This document shows positions 1-8,441 of a stretch of 64,000 bases of DNA, in pieces (positions within the stretch are counted from its first letter, which is position 1; each line of letters starts with the position of its first letter). The notes under the pieces are model-generated. The model saw nothing but the letters and a program-made list of their open reading frames with translations. It was not told the origin of the DNA and did not search any database. Source of the stretch: Thiodiazotropha sp040507005 (GTDB lineage Bacteria; Pseudomonadota; Gammaproteobacteria; Chromatiales; Chromatiaceae). Made by a program: the position numbers and the translations under genes. The stretch covers positions 1 through 64,000 of the forward strand of contig JBEVVS010000013.1 in the NCBI GenBank assembly GCA_040507005.1, given 5' to 3'.

Positions 1-774
1 GCGATCCAGAAGGCCGAAGCAGAGACCGGTGAGCGCAAGGGTCACTACCTGAACGTAACCGCACCGACGGCTGACGAGATGATGCGTCGTGCCGAGTATG
101 CCAAAGAGATCGGTGCGCCGATCATCATGCACGACTACATCACCGGCGGCTGGGCAGCCAACACCCAGCTCGCACAGTGGTGTCAGAACAACGGCATGCT
201 GCTGCATATCCATCGCGCCATGCACGCGGTACTCGACCGTAACCCTCACCACGGTATCCATTTCCGTGTACTGACCAAGATCCTGCGTCTCTCCGGTGGT
301 GACCACCTCCACTCCGGTACTGTCGTGGGCAAGCTGGAAGGCGATCGTGACGCAACCCTGGGCTGGATCGACATCATGCGCGACTCCTACATCAAGGAAG
401 ACCGTTCACGAGGCATCTTCTTCGACCAGGACTGGGGCTCCATGCCCGGCGTTCTGCCGGTTGCTTCTGGTGGTATCCACGTCTGGCACATGCCGGCACT
501 GGTGAGCATCTTCGGCGACGACTCCGTACTCCAATTCGGCGGCGGCACCCTGGGCCATCCTTGGGGCAACGCTGCTGGCGCGGCTGCCAACCGTGTTGCG
601 GTTGAAGCCTGTGTCGAAGCCCGTAACCAGGGCCGCGAGCTGGAGAAGGAAGGTAAGGACATCCTTACCAATGCTGCCAGCCACAGTCCTGAGCTGAAAG
701 CCGCCATGGAGACCTGGAAAGAGATCAAATTCGAATTCGATACCGTCGACAAGCTGGACGTTTCTCATAAGTAA
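1..774 (+). CDS. cbbL: RuBisCO form I large subunit, 3' part (partial)
   Basis: Carboxylates ribulose-1,5-bisphosphate in the Calvin cycle; forms the L8S8 enzyme with the small subunit encoded next. The reading frame is open from base 1, so the 5' end lies outside the window. 257 codons remain of about 470, and the carbamylated active-site lysine falls before the window. Seen here: the HIHRAMHAV segment, the flexible loop 6 with its lysine (SGTVVGKLEGDR), SGGIHVWHMP and the phosphate-binding GGGTLGHPWG. The frame ends in KLDVSHK and TAA. It is followed by cbbS, cbbQ and cbbO on the same strand, the arrangement known for form IAq RuBisCO. No carboxysome genes are visible. Identity is certain; the exact subtype is inferred from gene order. 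Confidence 0.98.
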   Translation, partial: AIQKAEAETGERKGHYLNVTAPTADEMMRRAEYAKEIGAPIIMHDYITGGWAANTQLAQWCQNNGMLLHIHRAMHAVLDRNPHHGIHFRVLTKILRLSGGDHLHSGTVVGKLEGDRDATLGWIDIMRDSYIKEDRSRGIFFDQDWGSMPGVLPVASGGIHVWHMPALVSIFGDDSVLQFGGGTLGHPWGNAAGAAANRVAVEACVEARNQGRELEKEGKDILTNAASHSPELKAAMETWKEIKFEFDTVDKLDVSHK

Positions 775-898
775 TGGACTAAGGCAGGAGAGGGGCCTGG
801 CCACAGCAGTGGCGGGGGAGATGATCGCCGGCGGTCAGCCGGCCCCACCCTGACTCAACCTTAACGAGTTCGAAACCAATTTTTAGAGGTATAGACAA
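775..898 (+). promoter_or_regulatory. cbbL-cbbS spacer with stem-loop potential
   Basis: This 124-base spacer is long for subunits made in equal amounts. Bases 792-800 (GGGGCCTGG) can pair with 839-846 (CCGGCCCC) with one bulged T. Inside, GCCAC (800-804) can pair with GTGGC (809-813). No T-run follows, so it looks like an mRNA processing or stabilising structure, not a terminator. Function is inference. Confidence 0.4.
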
Positions 899-1255
899 AT
901 GAGTGAAATGCAGGATTACGCTTCCAGCCTGGAAGATACCAACAGCCGCAAGTTCGAGACCTTCTCCTACTTGCCTTCTATGAGCCCTGAGCAGATCCGC
1001 ACCCAGATCGAGTTCATCGTATCCAAGGGTTGGAATCCATCCATCGAGCACACCGAGCCGCAGAACGCGACCGGCAGCTACTGGTATATGTGGAAGCTGC
1101 CCATGTTCGGTGAGACCGATGTGGACGCCATCCTGGCCGAGTGCGATGCCTGCCACAAGGCGCACCCGGACAACCATGTGCGTCTGCTGGGACTGGACAA
1201 CTACGCCCAGTGCGCCGGTGCGGCGATGGTTATCTACCGCGGTACCCCGGCCTGA
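899..1255 (+). CDS. cbbS: RuBisCO form I small subunit
   Basis: Small subunit of L8S8 RuBisCO, 118 residues, normal for proteobacterial form IA. It carries the conserved ETFSYLP opening of the fold, the GWNPSIEH segment, the SYWYMWKLPMFG signature and the NHVRLLGLDN strand. The start ATG has AGAGG about 8 bases upstream. It lies 124 bases after cbbL and ahead of a stem-loop and cbbQ. Very sure. Confidence 0.98.
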   Translation: MSEMQDYASSLEDTNSRKFETFSYLPSMSPEQIRTQIEFIVSKGWNPSIEHTEPQNATGSYWYMWKLPMFGETDVDAILAECDACHKAHPDNHVRLLGLDNYAQCAGAAMVIYRGTPA

Positions 1256-1278
1256 TTTCTGCGAGGAAATTTAGCTGA

Positions 1279-1318
1279 CAAGACCCCGCCCCCGTTATTT
1301 TGGCGGGCGGGGTTCTTG
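1279..1318 (+). terminator. Stem-loop after cbbS, possible attenuator
   Basis: CAAGA-CCCCGCCC (1279-1291) can pair with GGGCGGGG-TTCTTG (1305-1318), a strong GC-rich stem around a short T-rich loop. The 3' arm runs into TTCTTG, not a clean T-run. It may therefore act as a partial terminator or RNA-end stabiliser that lowers cbbQO expression relative to cbbLS. Confidence 0.55.
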
Positions 1319-1326
1319 ATACTCCT

Positions 1327-1390
1327 TTCAGTTTTGAATTATGGGTCTTTACCCTGCAGGCAAAATCCATAATTGAAAACTCAAAACTCC
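1327..1390. repeat. Inverted repeat of the AACTC/GAGTT family
   Basis: GTTTTGAATTATGG near 1330 and CCATAATTGAAAAC near 1368 are inverted copies with one mismatch. They are followed by TCAAAACTCC, resembling the AACTCATAACTCAAAACTC sequences at 43967-44105 and 59752-59774. It sits between the post-cbbS stem and the cbbQ1 ribosome binding site. It looks like a small degenerate intergenic element. Confidence 0.45.
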
Positions 1391-1410
1391 AAGCAGACCC
1401 GGAGAGGAAG

Positions 1411-2217
1411 ATGAGCGATATCGACAGCGATCAGTATTCGATCAAAGAGGAGCCTTATTACCGCCCCGTGCAGAATGAGGTTGAGATGTATCAGGCCGCA
1501 TACGATGCTCGCATGCCGGTCATGTTGAAGGGTCCCACCGGCTGCGGTAAGTCCCGTTTCGTGGAATATATGGCGTGGAAGCTGCAAAAGCCGTTGATCA
1601 CCGTAGCCTGCAACGAGGACATGACCGCCTCAGACCTGGTCGGCCGCTTCCTCCTCGATATCAACGGTACCAAATGGCAGGATGGCCCACTTACCGTGGC
1701 CGCCCGCATCGGTGCCATCTGCTATCTCGATGAGGTGGTGGAGGCCCGCCAGGACACCACCGTGGTCATCCATCCCTTGACCGATCACCGTCGGGAGCTG
1801 CCGCTGGAGAAGAAGGGGGAACTGGTCAAGGCCCATCCCGATTTCCAGATCGTTATCTCCTATAACCCTGGTTATCAGTCACTGATGAAAGACCTGAAAC
1901 AGTCCACCAAGCAGCGTTTCGGCGGCATGGATTTCGACTATCCGGAGACGGAGATTGAAACCGAAATCGTCGCTCACGAGTCCGGCGTCGAGCGGGATGT
2001 GGCCGAGAAACTGGTACAGATCGCACATCGCTCCCGCAACCTGAAGGGCCACGGTCTGGATGAAGGCATGTCCACACGCCTGCTGGTCTACGCGGCACAA
2101 CTGGTAGCCAAGGGTATAGATCCCCAGTCCGCCTGTCAGATGGCACTGGTGACACCGCTGACCGACGATTCGGATATGCGCGATACATTGAGTGCAGCGG
2201 TCAATACCTATTTTTGA
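1411..2217 (+). CDS. cbbQ: CbbQ, AAA+ RuBisCO activase subunit (form I-linked)
   Basis: AAA+ ATPase of the MoxR type that, with CbbO, removes inhibitory sugar phosphates from RuBisCO (role known from Acidithiobacillus CbbQO work). I chose the ATG at 1411, which has GGAGAGG just upstream; the frame is open from 1300 but the upstream part is not protein-like. This gives 268 residues, the same as the second copy at 7622. Walker A GPTGCGKS is at residues 41-48, Walker B CYLDE ends at D107-E108, and a sensor-like ISYNPGY and the arginine-bearing KQSTKQRF follow. It lies between cbbS and cbbO1 and presumably serves the form I enzyme. Very similar to the second CbbQ over most of its length. Confidence 0.97.
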   Translation: MSDIDSDQYSIKEEPYYRPVQNEVEMYQAAYDARMPVMLKGPTGCGKSRFVEYMAWKLQKPLITVACNEDMTASDLVGRFLLDINGTKWQDGPLTVAARIGAICYLDEVVEARQDTTVVIHPLTDHRRELPLEKKGELVKAHPDFQIVISYNPGYQSLMKDLKQSTKQRFGGMDFDYPETEIETEIVAHESGVERDVAEKLVQIAHRSRNLKGHGLDEGMSTRLLVYAAQLVAKGIDPQSACQMALVTPLTDDSDMRDTLSAAVNTYF

Positions 2218-2296
2218 TCCTTACACCTGGCTGCGCCGGGGCTGTCTCCGGTGTGATTGTCCATACGCGCTTGCGCACCTTTTGTGGTAAACAGCC

Positions 2297-4678
2297 ATGA
2301 GCGTAGATTTTTCAGAATACATCAACTGCCTGGATGAGAGTGACCACGAGCACCTCGAGGCGCTCGAATCCTCCTATCACGAGGCACAACGGGTCATGTC
2401 TCCGCGGGGTCTGCAGAACTACCTGGAAGGTATGCGGGCTTTCTGCACCCTCGGTCGCGGTCAAGATCTGGTGCTGACCTATGTGCAGGAGATGCCTGGC
2501 GTCTCCAAAGAGGTGGGCGAAGATATCATCCCCGACATCGTTGAGGCGATGATGAAACTGGCTTCCCATACCTCCGGCAGCGTGATCACCCTGATCGTGG
2601 CCAGTCTCCCACTGGCGGCCTCGCGCCTGGGGGATGCGGAGGTCATGCGCGGTTTCCTCAAGCTGCTGCACCAGATGACCGGCAAGGCACCGCGGGGCCT
2701 GCGCCCGATGATGGAGAACCTGGACGAACTGCTCTCCAAGCTGACCCTTGGTGGCCTGCGCCGATGGGTGATGTGGGGTGCACAGGCCCATCAGCGCGAC
2801 CTTGACGGACAGCTGGCCTACTTCGGCCTGCAGACCGAGTCCTCCCGATCGATTCTCCAGTCCGAGCGTCGCGGCACCCTGTTCATCGATAACCAACGCA
2901 AGCTCAACTTCTACCTGCGTGCGCTCTGGGCCCGGGCCTTCTTCATGCGTCCCACCGCCGGCGATTTCGAGTCGCGCCAGGGCATTCGACCCTATATCGA
3001 GGATTTCCAGATCCACGTACCTGACGCCTTCGATCCATTCTGCGGCATCGACGGCATGGAGGTCTACCGGGCCACTGCGGCCCATGCCGCAGCGCACATG
3101 GTCTATACCCGTGAACCGATCTCCGCAGAGCAGCTCTCGCAAGCACAGATGCGCATGATTGAGCTGTTCGAGGATGCCCGCGTGGAGTATCTCGCTTACA
3201 GGGAGTTCCCGGGGCTGCGTAAACTCTGGCTGCAGTTTTTCACTGCCGAGCCGGGGGAGAATGACGAGCTGAGCAAACCCCACGAGACCATGGACCTGAT
3301 GCTGCGCACCACCCGCGCCATCATGGATCCCGACTATCGTGATGAGCTCGAAGTCATCAACCAGGTGGCCGACGAATTCGTCGCCAAACTGGAGCAGGAT
3401 CCTTACGATCCACGCCTCTCTTGGATGGCCGGGGTCGACTTCTACAACAAGATCGTGGAGATCGCCAAGATCCCCAGTGTGCGCATCTTGACCGAGTGGC
3501 CGATCCCCTACCGGGACGATAATCGCTATTTCTGGGATTTCTCGGAAAACATGTTCGAGTCCCAGGGCATCGACTACCTGCCCTCATCCCAACAGACGGT
3601 GCGCCGCTATGTCAGTCTGATGGAGTTCGTCAACGACCTGGACTCGGAGATGACCCATGACAACCCGGATGAGATCCTGGTGCTGGCCACCGAACTCTTC
3701 CCCTATGAAGATATGGGGATCAGCTATAACCAGATGGAAGGTGTGGAGCCGGTCTCCGACCCCTTCCACTACAACGAGTGGGATTACCATGTACAGTTGG
3801 CGCGTCCCGACTGGGCCACGGTCATCGAACGTAAGCAGAGGCGGGGCGATCCCGAGATCATGGACGAGATCCTCACCAAGCATAAGCCCATCGCCTCACG
3901 TATTCGCCATCTGATCGATGCGCTGCAACCCCAAGGCATAGTAAGACGCCGCGGTTACGAGGAGGGTGAGGAGCTGGATCTGAATGCGGCGATCAGGGCG
4001 ATGGTCGACATCCGTCGCGGGGTCATGCCCGACCCGCGGATCAACATCCGCATCACCCGCCATATCCGTGATCTCTCCATCGTGCTGCTGCTCGATCTTT
4101 CTGAATCCACCAACGAGAAGATCGGCGATATTGCCGAGGGTGAAGAGGGTTACGAGGATCAAGATAGTATCCTGGACCTTACCCGGGAATCGGCCGGGTT
4201 GCTCGCCTGGGCCATCGACTCCATCGGTGACAACTTCGCGGTGCACGGCTTCGCCTCCGACGGTCGCCATGACGTACAGTACTACCGCTTCAAAGATTTC
4301 GAACAGAGTTATGACGATGAGGCCAAATCCCGTATGGCCGGCATGCAGGGCGGCCTCTCCACCCGCATGGGCGCGGCCCTGCGCCACGCCGGCTGGCACC
4401 TGACCCAGCAGAATGCGCAAAAGCGTCTGGTTCTACTGGTGACTGACGGCGAACCGGCCGATATCGATGAACGGGATCCCCAGTATCTGCGCCACGACGC
4501 CAAAAAGGCGGTGGAAGACCTGGCCATGCAGGGAGTCTTCACCTACTGCCTGACCCTGGACCCCAACGCGGACCGCTATGTGGCGAGAATTTTCGGTGAG
4601 AACGGCTACTCCATCGTGGACGATGTGGAGCGTCTGCCGGAGCGTTTGCCGAGCGTTTTTGCCGCGCTGACCGGATAA
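2297..4678 (+). CDS. cbbO: CbbO, VWA-domain RuBisCO activase adaptor (form I-linked)
   Basis: 793 residues, in the size range of CbbO. The long N-terminal part is helical and specific to the family. A C-terminal von Willebrand factor A domain carries a MIDAS motif DLSES near residue 600 and TDGE near residue 715. CbbO acts as the substrate adaptor linking the CbbQ hexamer ring to RuBisCO. The start ATG has only a weak ribosome binding site. The 79-base gap to cbbQ1 fits co-transcription. It is the last gene of the cbbLSQO unit; a REP-like pair follows the stop. Its sequence differs more from CbbO2 than the two CbbQ differ from each other, consistent with recognition of different RuBisCO forms (inference). 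Confidence 0.96.
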   Translation: MSVDFSEYINCLDESDHEHLEALESSYHEAQRVMSPRGLQNYLEGMRAFCTLGRGQDLVLTYVQEMPGVSKEVGEDIIPDIVEAMMKLASHTSGSVITLIVASLPLAASRLGDAEVMRGFLKLLHQMTGKAPRGLRPMMENLDELLSKLTLGGLRRWVMWGAQAHQRDLDGQLAYFGLQTESSRSILQSERRGTLFIDNQRKLNFYLRALWARAFFMRPTAGDFESRQGIRPYIEDFQIHVPDAFDPFCGIDGMEVYRATAAHAAAHMVYTREPISAEQLSQAQMRMIELFEDARVEYLAYREFPGLRKLWLQFFTAEPGENDELSKPHETMDLMLRTTRAIMDPDYRDELEVINQVADEFVAKLEQDPYDPRLSWMAGVDFYNKIVEIAKIPSVRILTEWPIPYRDDNRYFWDFSENMFESQGIDYLPSSQQTVRRYVSLMEFVNDLDSEMTHDNPDEILVLATELFPYEDMGISYNQMEGVEPVSDPFHYNEWDYHVQLARPDWATVIERKQRRGDPEIMDEILTKHKPIASRIRHLIDALQPQGIVRRRGYEEGEELDLNAAIRAMVDIRRGVMPDPRINIRITRHIRDLSIVLLLDLSESTNEKIGDIAEGEEGYEDQDSILDLTRESAGLLAWAIDSIGDNFAVHGFASDGRHDVQYYRFKDFEQSYDDEAKSRMAGMQGGLSTRMGAALRHAGWHLTQQNAQKRLVLLVTDGEPADIDERDPQYLRHDAKKAVEDLAMQGVFTYCLTLDPNADRYVARIFGENGYSIVDDVERLPERLPSVFAALTG

Positions 4679-4693
4679 CCACCACAAGAACCC

Positions 4694-4777
4694 TAGGGTG
4701 CGGCTTGCCGCACCGTTAATTCCTCCAGATATGTAGCTGCCATGTAGATTTTTTTGCTGCGGCAAACCGCACGCTAC
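4694..4777. repeat. REP-like inverted pair after cbbO1
   Basis: TAGGGTGCGGCTTGCCGCACC (from 4694) is itself palindromic. A degenerate inverted copy, GCTGCGGCAAACCGCACGCTAC, lies at 4756-4777. The same unit occurs at 8508-8579 (inverted pair) and 43912-43932 (single). This paired layout is like bacterial interspersed mosaic elements. It may also end or stabilise the cbbO1 transcript. Confidence 0.75.
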
Positions 4778-4823
4778 ATAGGCCACGACGCATTAAACAA
4801 TCCGGTTTATTAACCTAGTTCCT

Positions 4824-5273
4824 TCACGCCTTGGAAAACGGCAACACCTTCATCGTATGCGCCTCACAACCCTTCTCTTTAGAGCGCTCCTCCACGATAT
4901 CAAGGGCCTTTTTGAACTCGCCAATCAGACGTGTGTGCAGCTCCCGTGCCCGATCATCATAGTAGATCAAATCGATGGGGGCCGGATCTGTCAGACTCTC
5001 CCGCTCCTGGTCACGACGAAATTTCCAGGCCAGCCGGATCAGCTTGCCCCCCTCACCATCACGCACGGCGTAGGCCTGGTTGTCCACAAAGATCACCTCA
5101 TCCTCATCGATCACCGCCTGGATCTGCATCGTCCGCACCGGGATGAATACATGTTCATACTGGCAGCGTGACAGCATCAACCGGCACTGGTTATAGAGGG
5201 GTGACGGAATGGTCAGACGTTCGCAGGCGACTTCATCGGGTCGAAAGAAGATCTCGCTAAGTCTTTCACTCAT
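4824..5273 (-). CDS. Unknown cytosolic protein between the RuBisCO loci
   Basis: 149 residues, no signal peptide and no membrane segment. It is mixed alpha/beta with many charged residues and several cysteines (including QCRLMLSRCQY). The middle part (ITTVLDED-like strand pattern, KLIRLAWKFRRD) looks like a folded domain, and the last 40 residues are helical. I do not recognise the family. It is transcribed against the flanking cbb genes, 84 bases downstream of another unknown gene (5358-5660) in the same direction, so the two may form one transcript. Coding use matches its neighbours and the frame is intact. Confidence 0.75.
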   Translation of the reverse strand: MSERLSEIFFRPDEVACERLTIPSPLYNQCRLMLSRCQYEHVFIPVRTMQIQAVIDEDEVIFVDNQAYAVRDGEGGKLIRLAWKFRRDQERESLTDPAPIDLIYYDDRARELHTRLIGEFKKALDIVEERSKEKGCEAHTMKVLPFSKA

Positions 5274-5331
5274 GCTACACCACGCTTATTCTGCCTTACT
5301 GGGAGCAAAAACAGCTCCAGCAGGGTGCATT

Positions 5332-5358
5332 GGATTAGTCTTAACAGTCCCTAATACT
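5332..5358. repeat. Copy 1 of an AGTATTAGG-type element
   Basis: Read on the minus strand, AGTATTAGGGACTGTTAA begins at the stop codon of the 5358-5660 gene and ends in GACTAATCC. A second version with the same two ends but a 22-base longer middle lies at 18561-18609, again touching a minus-strand stop codon. Confidence 0.5.
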
Positions 5359-5660
5359 CAGTCGTTATCACCCAGTTCCGGATTCCACCCCTTGGCCTTG
5401 GCTTCGGCAACCGCCTGCTGATAGATGCGGCTGTGCTTCTGCGCCAGTTCCGGCGGCAGATTCGACACCAGGTGCCCATATTTTTCCCACTCTTTGGTGA
5501 CCTTGTCATAGAGGGCGTCTATGCCCTGCACCAACCAACCTTCGCAGGTCTCAGTCTCAGGGATCAAACCAAATACCCAGGCGTCACGAATAATGTTGCC
5601 GGTGGGATTCATGGCGCCCTTGGGATCCTTGTCTATACCGTGATATCGCTTTTCTGCCAT
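5358..5660 (-). CDS. Small unknown protein upstream of cbbM
   Basis: 100 residues, soluble, rich in W, Y and charged residues, with no signal peptide. The C-terminal half is helical (LPPELAQKHSRIYQQAVAEA). The composition and intact frame look like a real, conserved-type protein, but I do not recognise a family. It is oriented away from cbbM, and the 398 bases between their starts form a shared divergent control region. Co-regulation with cbbM is therefore possible, but that is inference. Confidence 0.7.
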   Translation of the reverse strand: MAEKRYHGIDKDPKGAMNPTGNIIRDAWVFGLIPETETCEGWLVQGIDALYDKVTKEWEKYGHLVSNLPPELAQKHSRIYQQAVAEAKAKGWNPELGDND

Positions 5661-6058
5661 TTTTGAATAGTTGCTCTTGTTGACGGTGAAGTGAAAATTA
5701 TCGCTTGGTTCAAATTGGAATTGCTGTCTCTCACATATTATACCGATTTGACATCAGTGCCGTTGAACCCGGTTAATGGCTGCAACGGAGGATCTGGCTT
5801 GGATCTTCCAGATCCGGCACCACCGACTACAGCCACTCATGCATAGATGCTAGATACCCTGGCTGCGCCGTTTTGCATCATTTCTTGTGTAACCACACCA
5901 TAGATAAGCTATTACTTATAATAAACATAAGAATCTTTTAGGTTTACTTATAAACACAACAAATGTAAGGTTTGCACCCAATTCCCCAAACGAATTGGGG
6001 TTAATGGAGAGAAACACAGCTTCTCCCACTGACAGATTCTTTTATTTGGAGTAGACAA
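5661..6058 (+). promoter_or_regulatory. cbbM leader and promoter region
   Basis: A 398-base stretch without a gene. TTACTTATAA occurs twice, at 5912-5921 and 5944-5953, exactly 32 bases apart (about three helix turns). The first overlaps the imperfect palindrome CTTAT-N7-ATAAG (5915-5931), which contains a T-N11-A pattern typical of LysR-type regulators such as CbbR. Further down, CCCAATT (5977-5983) and AATTGGG (5993-5999) form a small hairpin. GGAG precedes the cbbM ATG. The left 200 bases show no clear signal. Binding by CbbR is inference; no cbbR gene is in the window. Confidence 0.55.
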
Positions 6059-7444
6059 ATGGCATTAGACCAATCATCCCGTTACTCGGACCTCAGCTTG
6101 AAGGAAGAGGACCTCATCGCTGGCGGCGGGCATATCCTGTGCGCCTACAAGATGAAGCCCAAGAGCGGTTACGGCTATCTGGAGGCCGCTGCCCACTTTG
6201 CAGCAGAATCCTCCACCGGCACCAACGTTGAAGTCTCCACTACTGACGATTTCACCAAGGGTGTGGATGCCCTGGTCTACATGATCGACGAAGCCACCGA
6301 AGAGATGCGCATCGCCTACCCCATCGACCTGTTCGATCGCAACATGATCGACGGCCGCATGATGCTGGTCTCCTTCCTCACCCTGACCATCGGTAATAAC
6401 CAGGGTATGGGTGATGTGGAACACGCCAAGATGTACGACTTCTACATGCCGCCCCGGGCCATCCAGCTGTTCGACGGTCCGGCCAAGGACATCTCCGACC
6501 TGTGGCGCATGCTGGGTCGCCCGGTGGTGGACGGCGGTTACATCGCCGGTACCATCATCAAGCCGAAACTGGGTCTGCGTCCAGAGCCTTTCGCCGAAGC
6601 GGCCTACCAGTTCTGGCTCGGCGGCGACTTCATCAAGAACGACGAACCCCAGGGCAACCAGGTCTTCTGCCCTGCGAAAAAGGTCTATCCCCTGGTCTAC
6701 GATGCCATGAAGCGCGCCATGGACGAGACCGGCGAGGCCAAGCTCTTCTCCGCCAACATCACCGCCGATGACCACGCCGAGATGATTGCCCGCGGCGAGT
6801 TCATTCTCGAGGCCTTCGGCGCCGACGCCGACAAGGTGGCCTTCCTGGTGGACGGCTATGTGGGTGGCCCGGGCATGGTGACCACCGCCCGCCGTTACTT
6901 CCCCGGCCAGTATCTGCACTACCATCGTGCCGGTCACGGCGCCGTCACCTCTCCCAGCTCCAAACGCGGCTACACCGCCTATGTGCTGGCCAAGATGTCC
7001 CGTCTGCAGGGTGCCTCCGGTATCCATGTCGGCACCATGGGTTACGGCAAGATGGAGGGTGACAAAGACGACCGTGCCATCGCTTACATCATCGAGCGCG
7101 ACGAGTACCAGGGTCCTGCCTACAACCAGAAATGGTATGGCATGAAACCCACCACCCCGATCATCTCCGGCGGTATGAACGCCCTGCGTCTGCCCGGTTT
7201 CTTCGAGAACCTGGGTCATGGCAACGTGATCAACACCGCGGGTGGCGGTTCCTACGGCCACATCGACAGTCCTGCGGCTGGCGCCACTTCCCTGCGCCAG
7301 GCCTATGAGTGCTGGAAGGCCGGTGCGGATCCCATCGAGTGGGCCAAGGAGCACCAAGAGTTTGCCCGTGCCTTCGAGTCCTTCCCCCACGATGCGGATG
7401 CCATCTTCCCAGGTTGGCGTGAAAAATTGGGCGTGCACAAATAA
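6059..7444 (+). CDS. cbbM: RuBisCO form II large subunit
   Basis: 461 residues, full length for form II, which works without small subunits. Catalytic sites are in place: K168 in IIKPKLGL, K193 in GGDFIKNDE (the carbamylated lysine) and loop-6 K331 in TMGYGKMEGD, each two positions beyond the Rhodospirillum numbering. The HYHRAGHGA and ISGGMNALRLP segments are also present. It starts at ATG 6059 with GGAG upstream and ends before a strong terminator, so it is probably transcribed mainly on its own. cbbQ2 and cbbO2 follow. Form II enzymes usually work at high CO2 or low O2 (family knowledge). Confidence 0.98.
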   Translation: MALDQSSRYSDLSLKEEDLIAGGGHILCAYKMKPKSGYGYLEAAAHFAAESSTGTNVEVSTTDDFTKGVDALVYMIDEATEEMRIAYPIDLFDRNMIDGRMMLVSFLTLTIGNNQGMGDVEHAKMYDFYMPPRAIQLFDGPAKDISDLWRMLGRPVVDGGYIAGTIIKPKLGLRPEPFAEAAYQFWLGGDFIKNDEPQGNQVFCPAKKVYPLVYDAMKRAMDETGEAKLFSANITADDHAEMIARGEFILEAFGADADKVAFLVDGYVGGPGMVTTARRYFPGQYLHYHRAGHGAVTSPSSKRGYTAYVLAKMSRLQGASGIHVGTMGYGKMEGDKDDRAIAYIIERDEYQGPAYNQKWYGMKPTTPIISGGMNALRLPGFFENLGHGNVINTAGGGSYGHIDSPAAGATSLRQAYECWKAGADPIEWAKEHQEFARAFESFPHDADAIFPGWREKLGVHK

Positions 7445-7473
7445 GAACTGCACTCCAATGCCATCCGGAATTT

Positions 7474-7500
7474 AAAGCCCCCGTATGGGGGCTTTTTTTT
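7474..7500 (+). terminator. Rho-independent terminator of cbbM
   Basis: AAAGCCCCC-GTAT-GGGGGCTTT with a run of eight T. A textbook terminator 30 bases after the cbbM stop. Confidence 0.93.
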
Positions 7501-7503
7501 GAG

Positions 7504-7522
7504 TTCGCGTTCATTTGCGGAC
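7504..7522. repeat. Solo end of the GTCCGC element, left of cbbQ2
   Basis: TTCGCGTTCATTTGCGGAC matches one end of the MITE-like element at 8442-8643 over 19 bases, in the orientation opposite to the copy that starts at 8444. cbbQ2 is thus bracketed by inverted copies. It lies just after the cbbM terminator. Confidence 0.7.
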
Positions 7523-7621
7523 CTCTTCATACCGAGACCTCTAGCTCGCACAGGGGATTAACCCTACGCGATCTAGTAGAATGCAGCGGACGTCCGCCTT
7601 AGTCATGCAACCGGAGTCACC

Positions 7622-8428
7622 ATGAGTGCCGACATTGAGCAATACCAAATCCACGAGGAACCCTTCTACCAGGCGCAGGAGGATGAGTTAGAACTCTACG
7701 AGGCGGCCTATGCCGAACGCCTGCCGGTGATGATCAAGGGTCCCACCGGGTGCGGAAAATCCCGTTTCGTGGAACACATGGCCTGGCGCCTCAACAAGCC
7801 CCTGATCACCGTCGCCTGCAACGAGGACATGACCGCCTCTGACCTGGTGGGCCGCTATCTACTCGACAGTGAGGGCACCCGTTGGTTGGACGGCCCCCTC
7901 ACCGTGGCCGCGCGCATCGGTGCCATCTGCTATCTGGATGAGGTAGTGGAGGCGCGCCAGGACACCACGGTGGTGATTCATCCCCTAACTGATCACAGAC
8001 GCTCCCTGCCCCTGGATAAAAAGGGGGAGGTGATCAATGCCCATGAGGATTTTCAGCTGGTGATCTCCTACAACCCGGGTTATCAGAGCCTGATGAAGGA
8101 TCTCAAACAGTCCACTAAACAGCGCTTCTCCGCACTCGATTTCGACTATGCCCCGGCTGAACTGGAAGCATCGATCATCGCCAAGGAGACCGGTATCGAC
8201 ACAACCACCGCCACCCATCTGGTAAAGATCGGAGAGACGGCACGCAACCTCAAAGGACACGGCCTGGATGAAGGCATATCGACCCGACTGCTGGTGTATG
8301 CCGCCAGACTGGTCAAACGAGGCATCAAGCCCCGGGCTGCCTGCCGCATGGCCCTGGTGAGACCAATCACCGACGACAAGGACATAGTCGCCACCCTGGA
8401 CCACGCCATCGAGGCTGTGTTCGGCTGA
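7622..8428 (+). CDS. cbbQ: CbbQ, AAA+ RuBisCO activase subunit (form II-linked)
   Basis: 268 residues, the second MoxR-type AAA+ activase motor. Walker A GPTGCGKS is at residues 40-47, with Walker B CYLDE near 103-107, ISYNPGY and KQSTKQRF. Long stretches are identical to the first CbbQ, including ACNEDMTASDLVGR and the ARIGAICYLDEVVEARQDTT block. GGAG lies upstream of the ATG. It comes after the cbbM terminator, so it needs read-through or its own promoter in the 121-base gap. It is flanked by inverted 19-base repeats. Presumed partner: CbbO2 and the form II enzyme. Confidence 0.97.
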   Translation: MSADIEQYQIHEEPFYQAQEDELELYEAAYAERLPVMIKGPTGCGKSRFVEHMAWRLNKPLITVACNEDMTASDLVGRYLLDSEGTRWLDGPLTVAARIGAICYLDEVVEARQDTTVVIHPLTDHRRSLPLDKKGEVINAHEDFQLVISYNPGYQSLMKDLKQSTKQRFSALDFDYAPAELEASIIAKETGIDTTTATHLVKIGETARNLKGHGLDEGISTRLLVYAARLVKRGIKPRAACRMALVRPITDDKDIVATLDHAIEAVFG

Positions 8429-8441
8429 TTTTTTTTTAATT

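Noticed and set aside
2312..3283. 323-codon frame antisense to cbbO1
   Set aside because: No ribosome binding site and shadow-like composition; the opposite strand encodes CbbO.
6074..7453. 459-codon open frame antisense to cbbM
   Set aside because: It mirrors a full RuBisCO gene with intact catalytic residues; the frame is open because of GC-rich third positions and its product is His/Gly/Val-rich without domain features.
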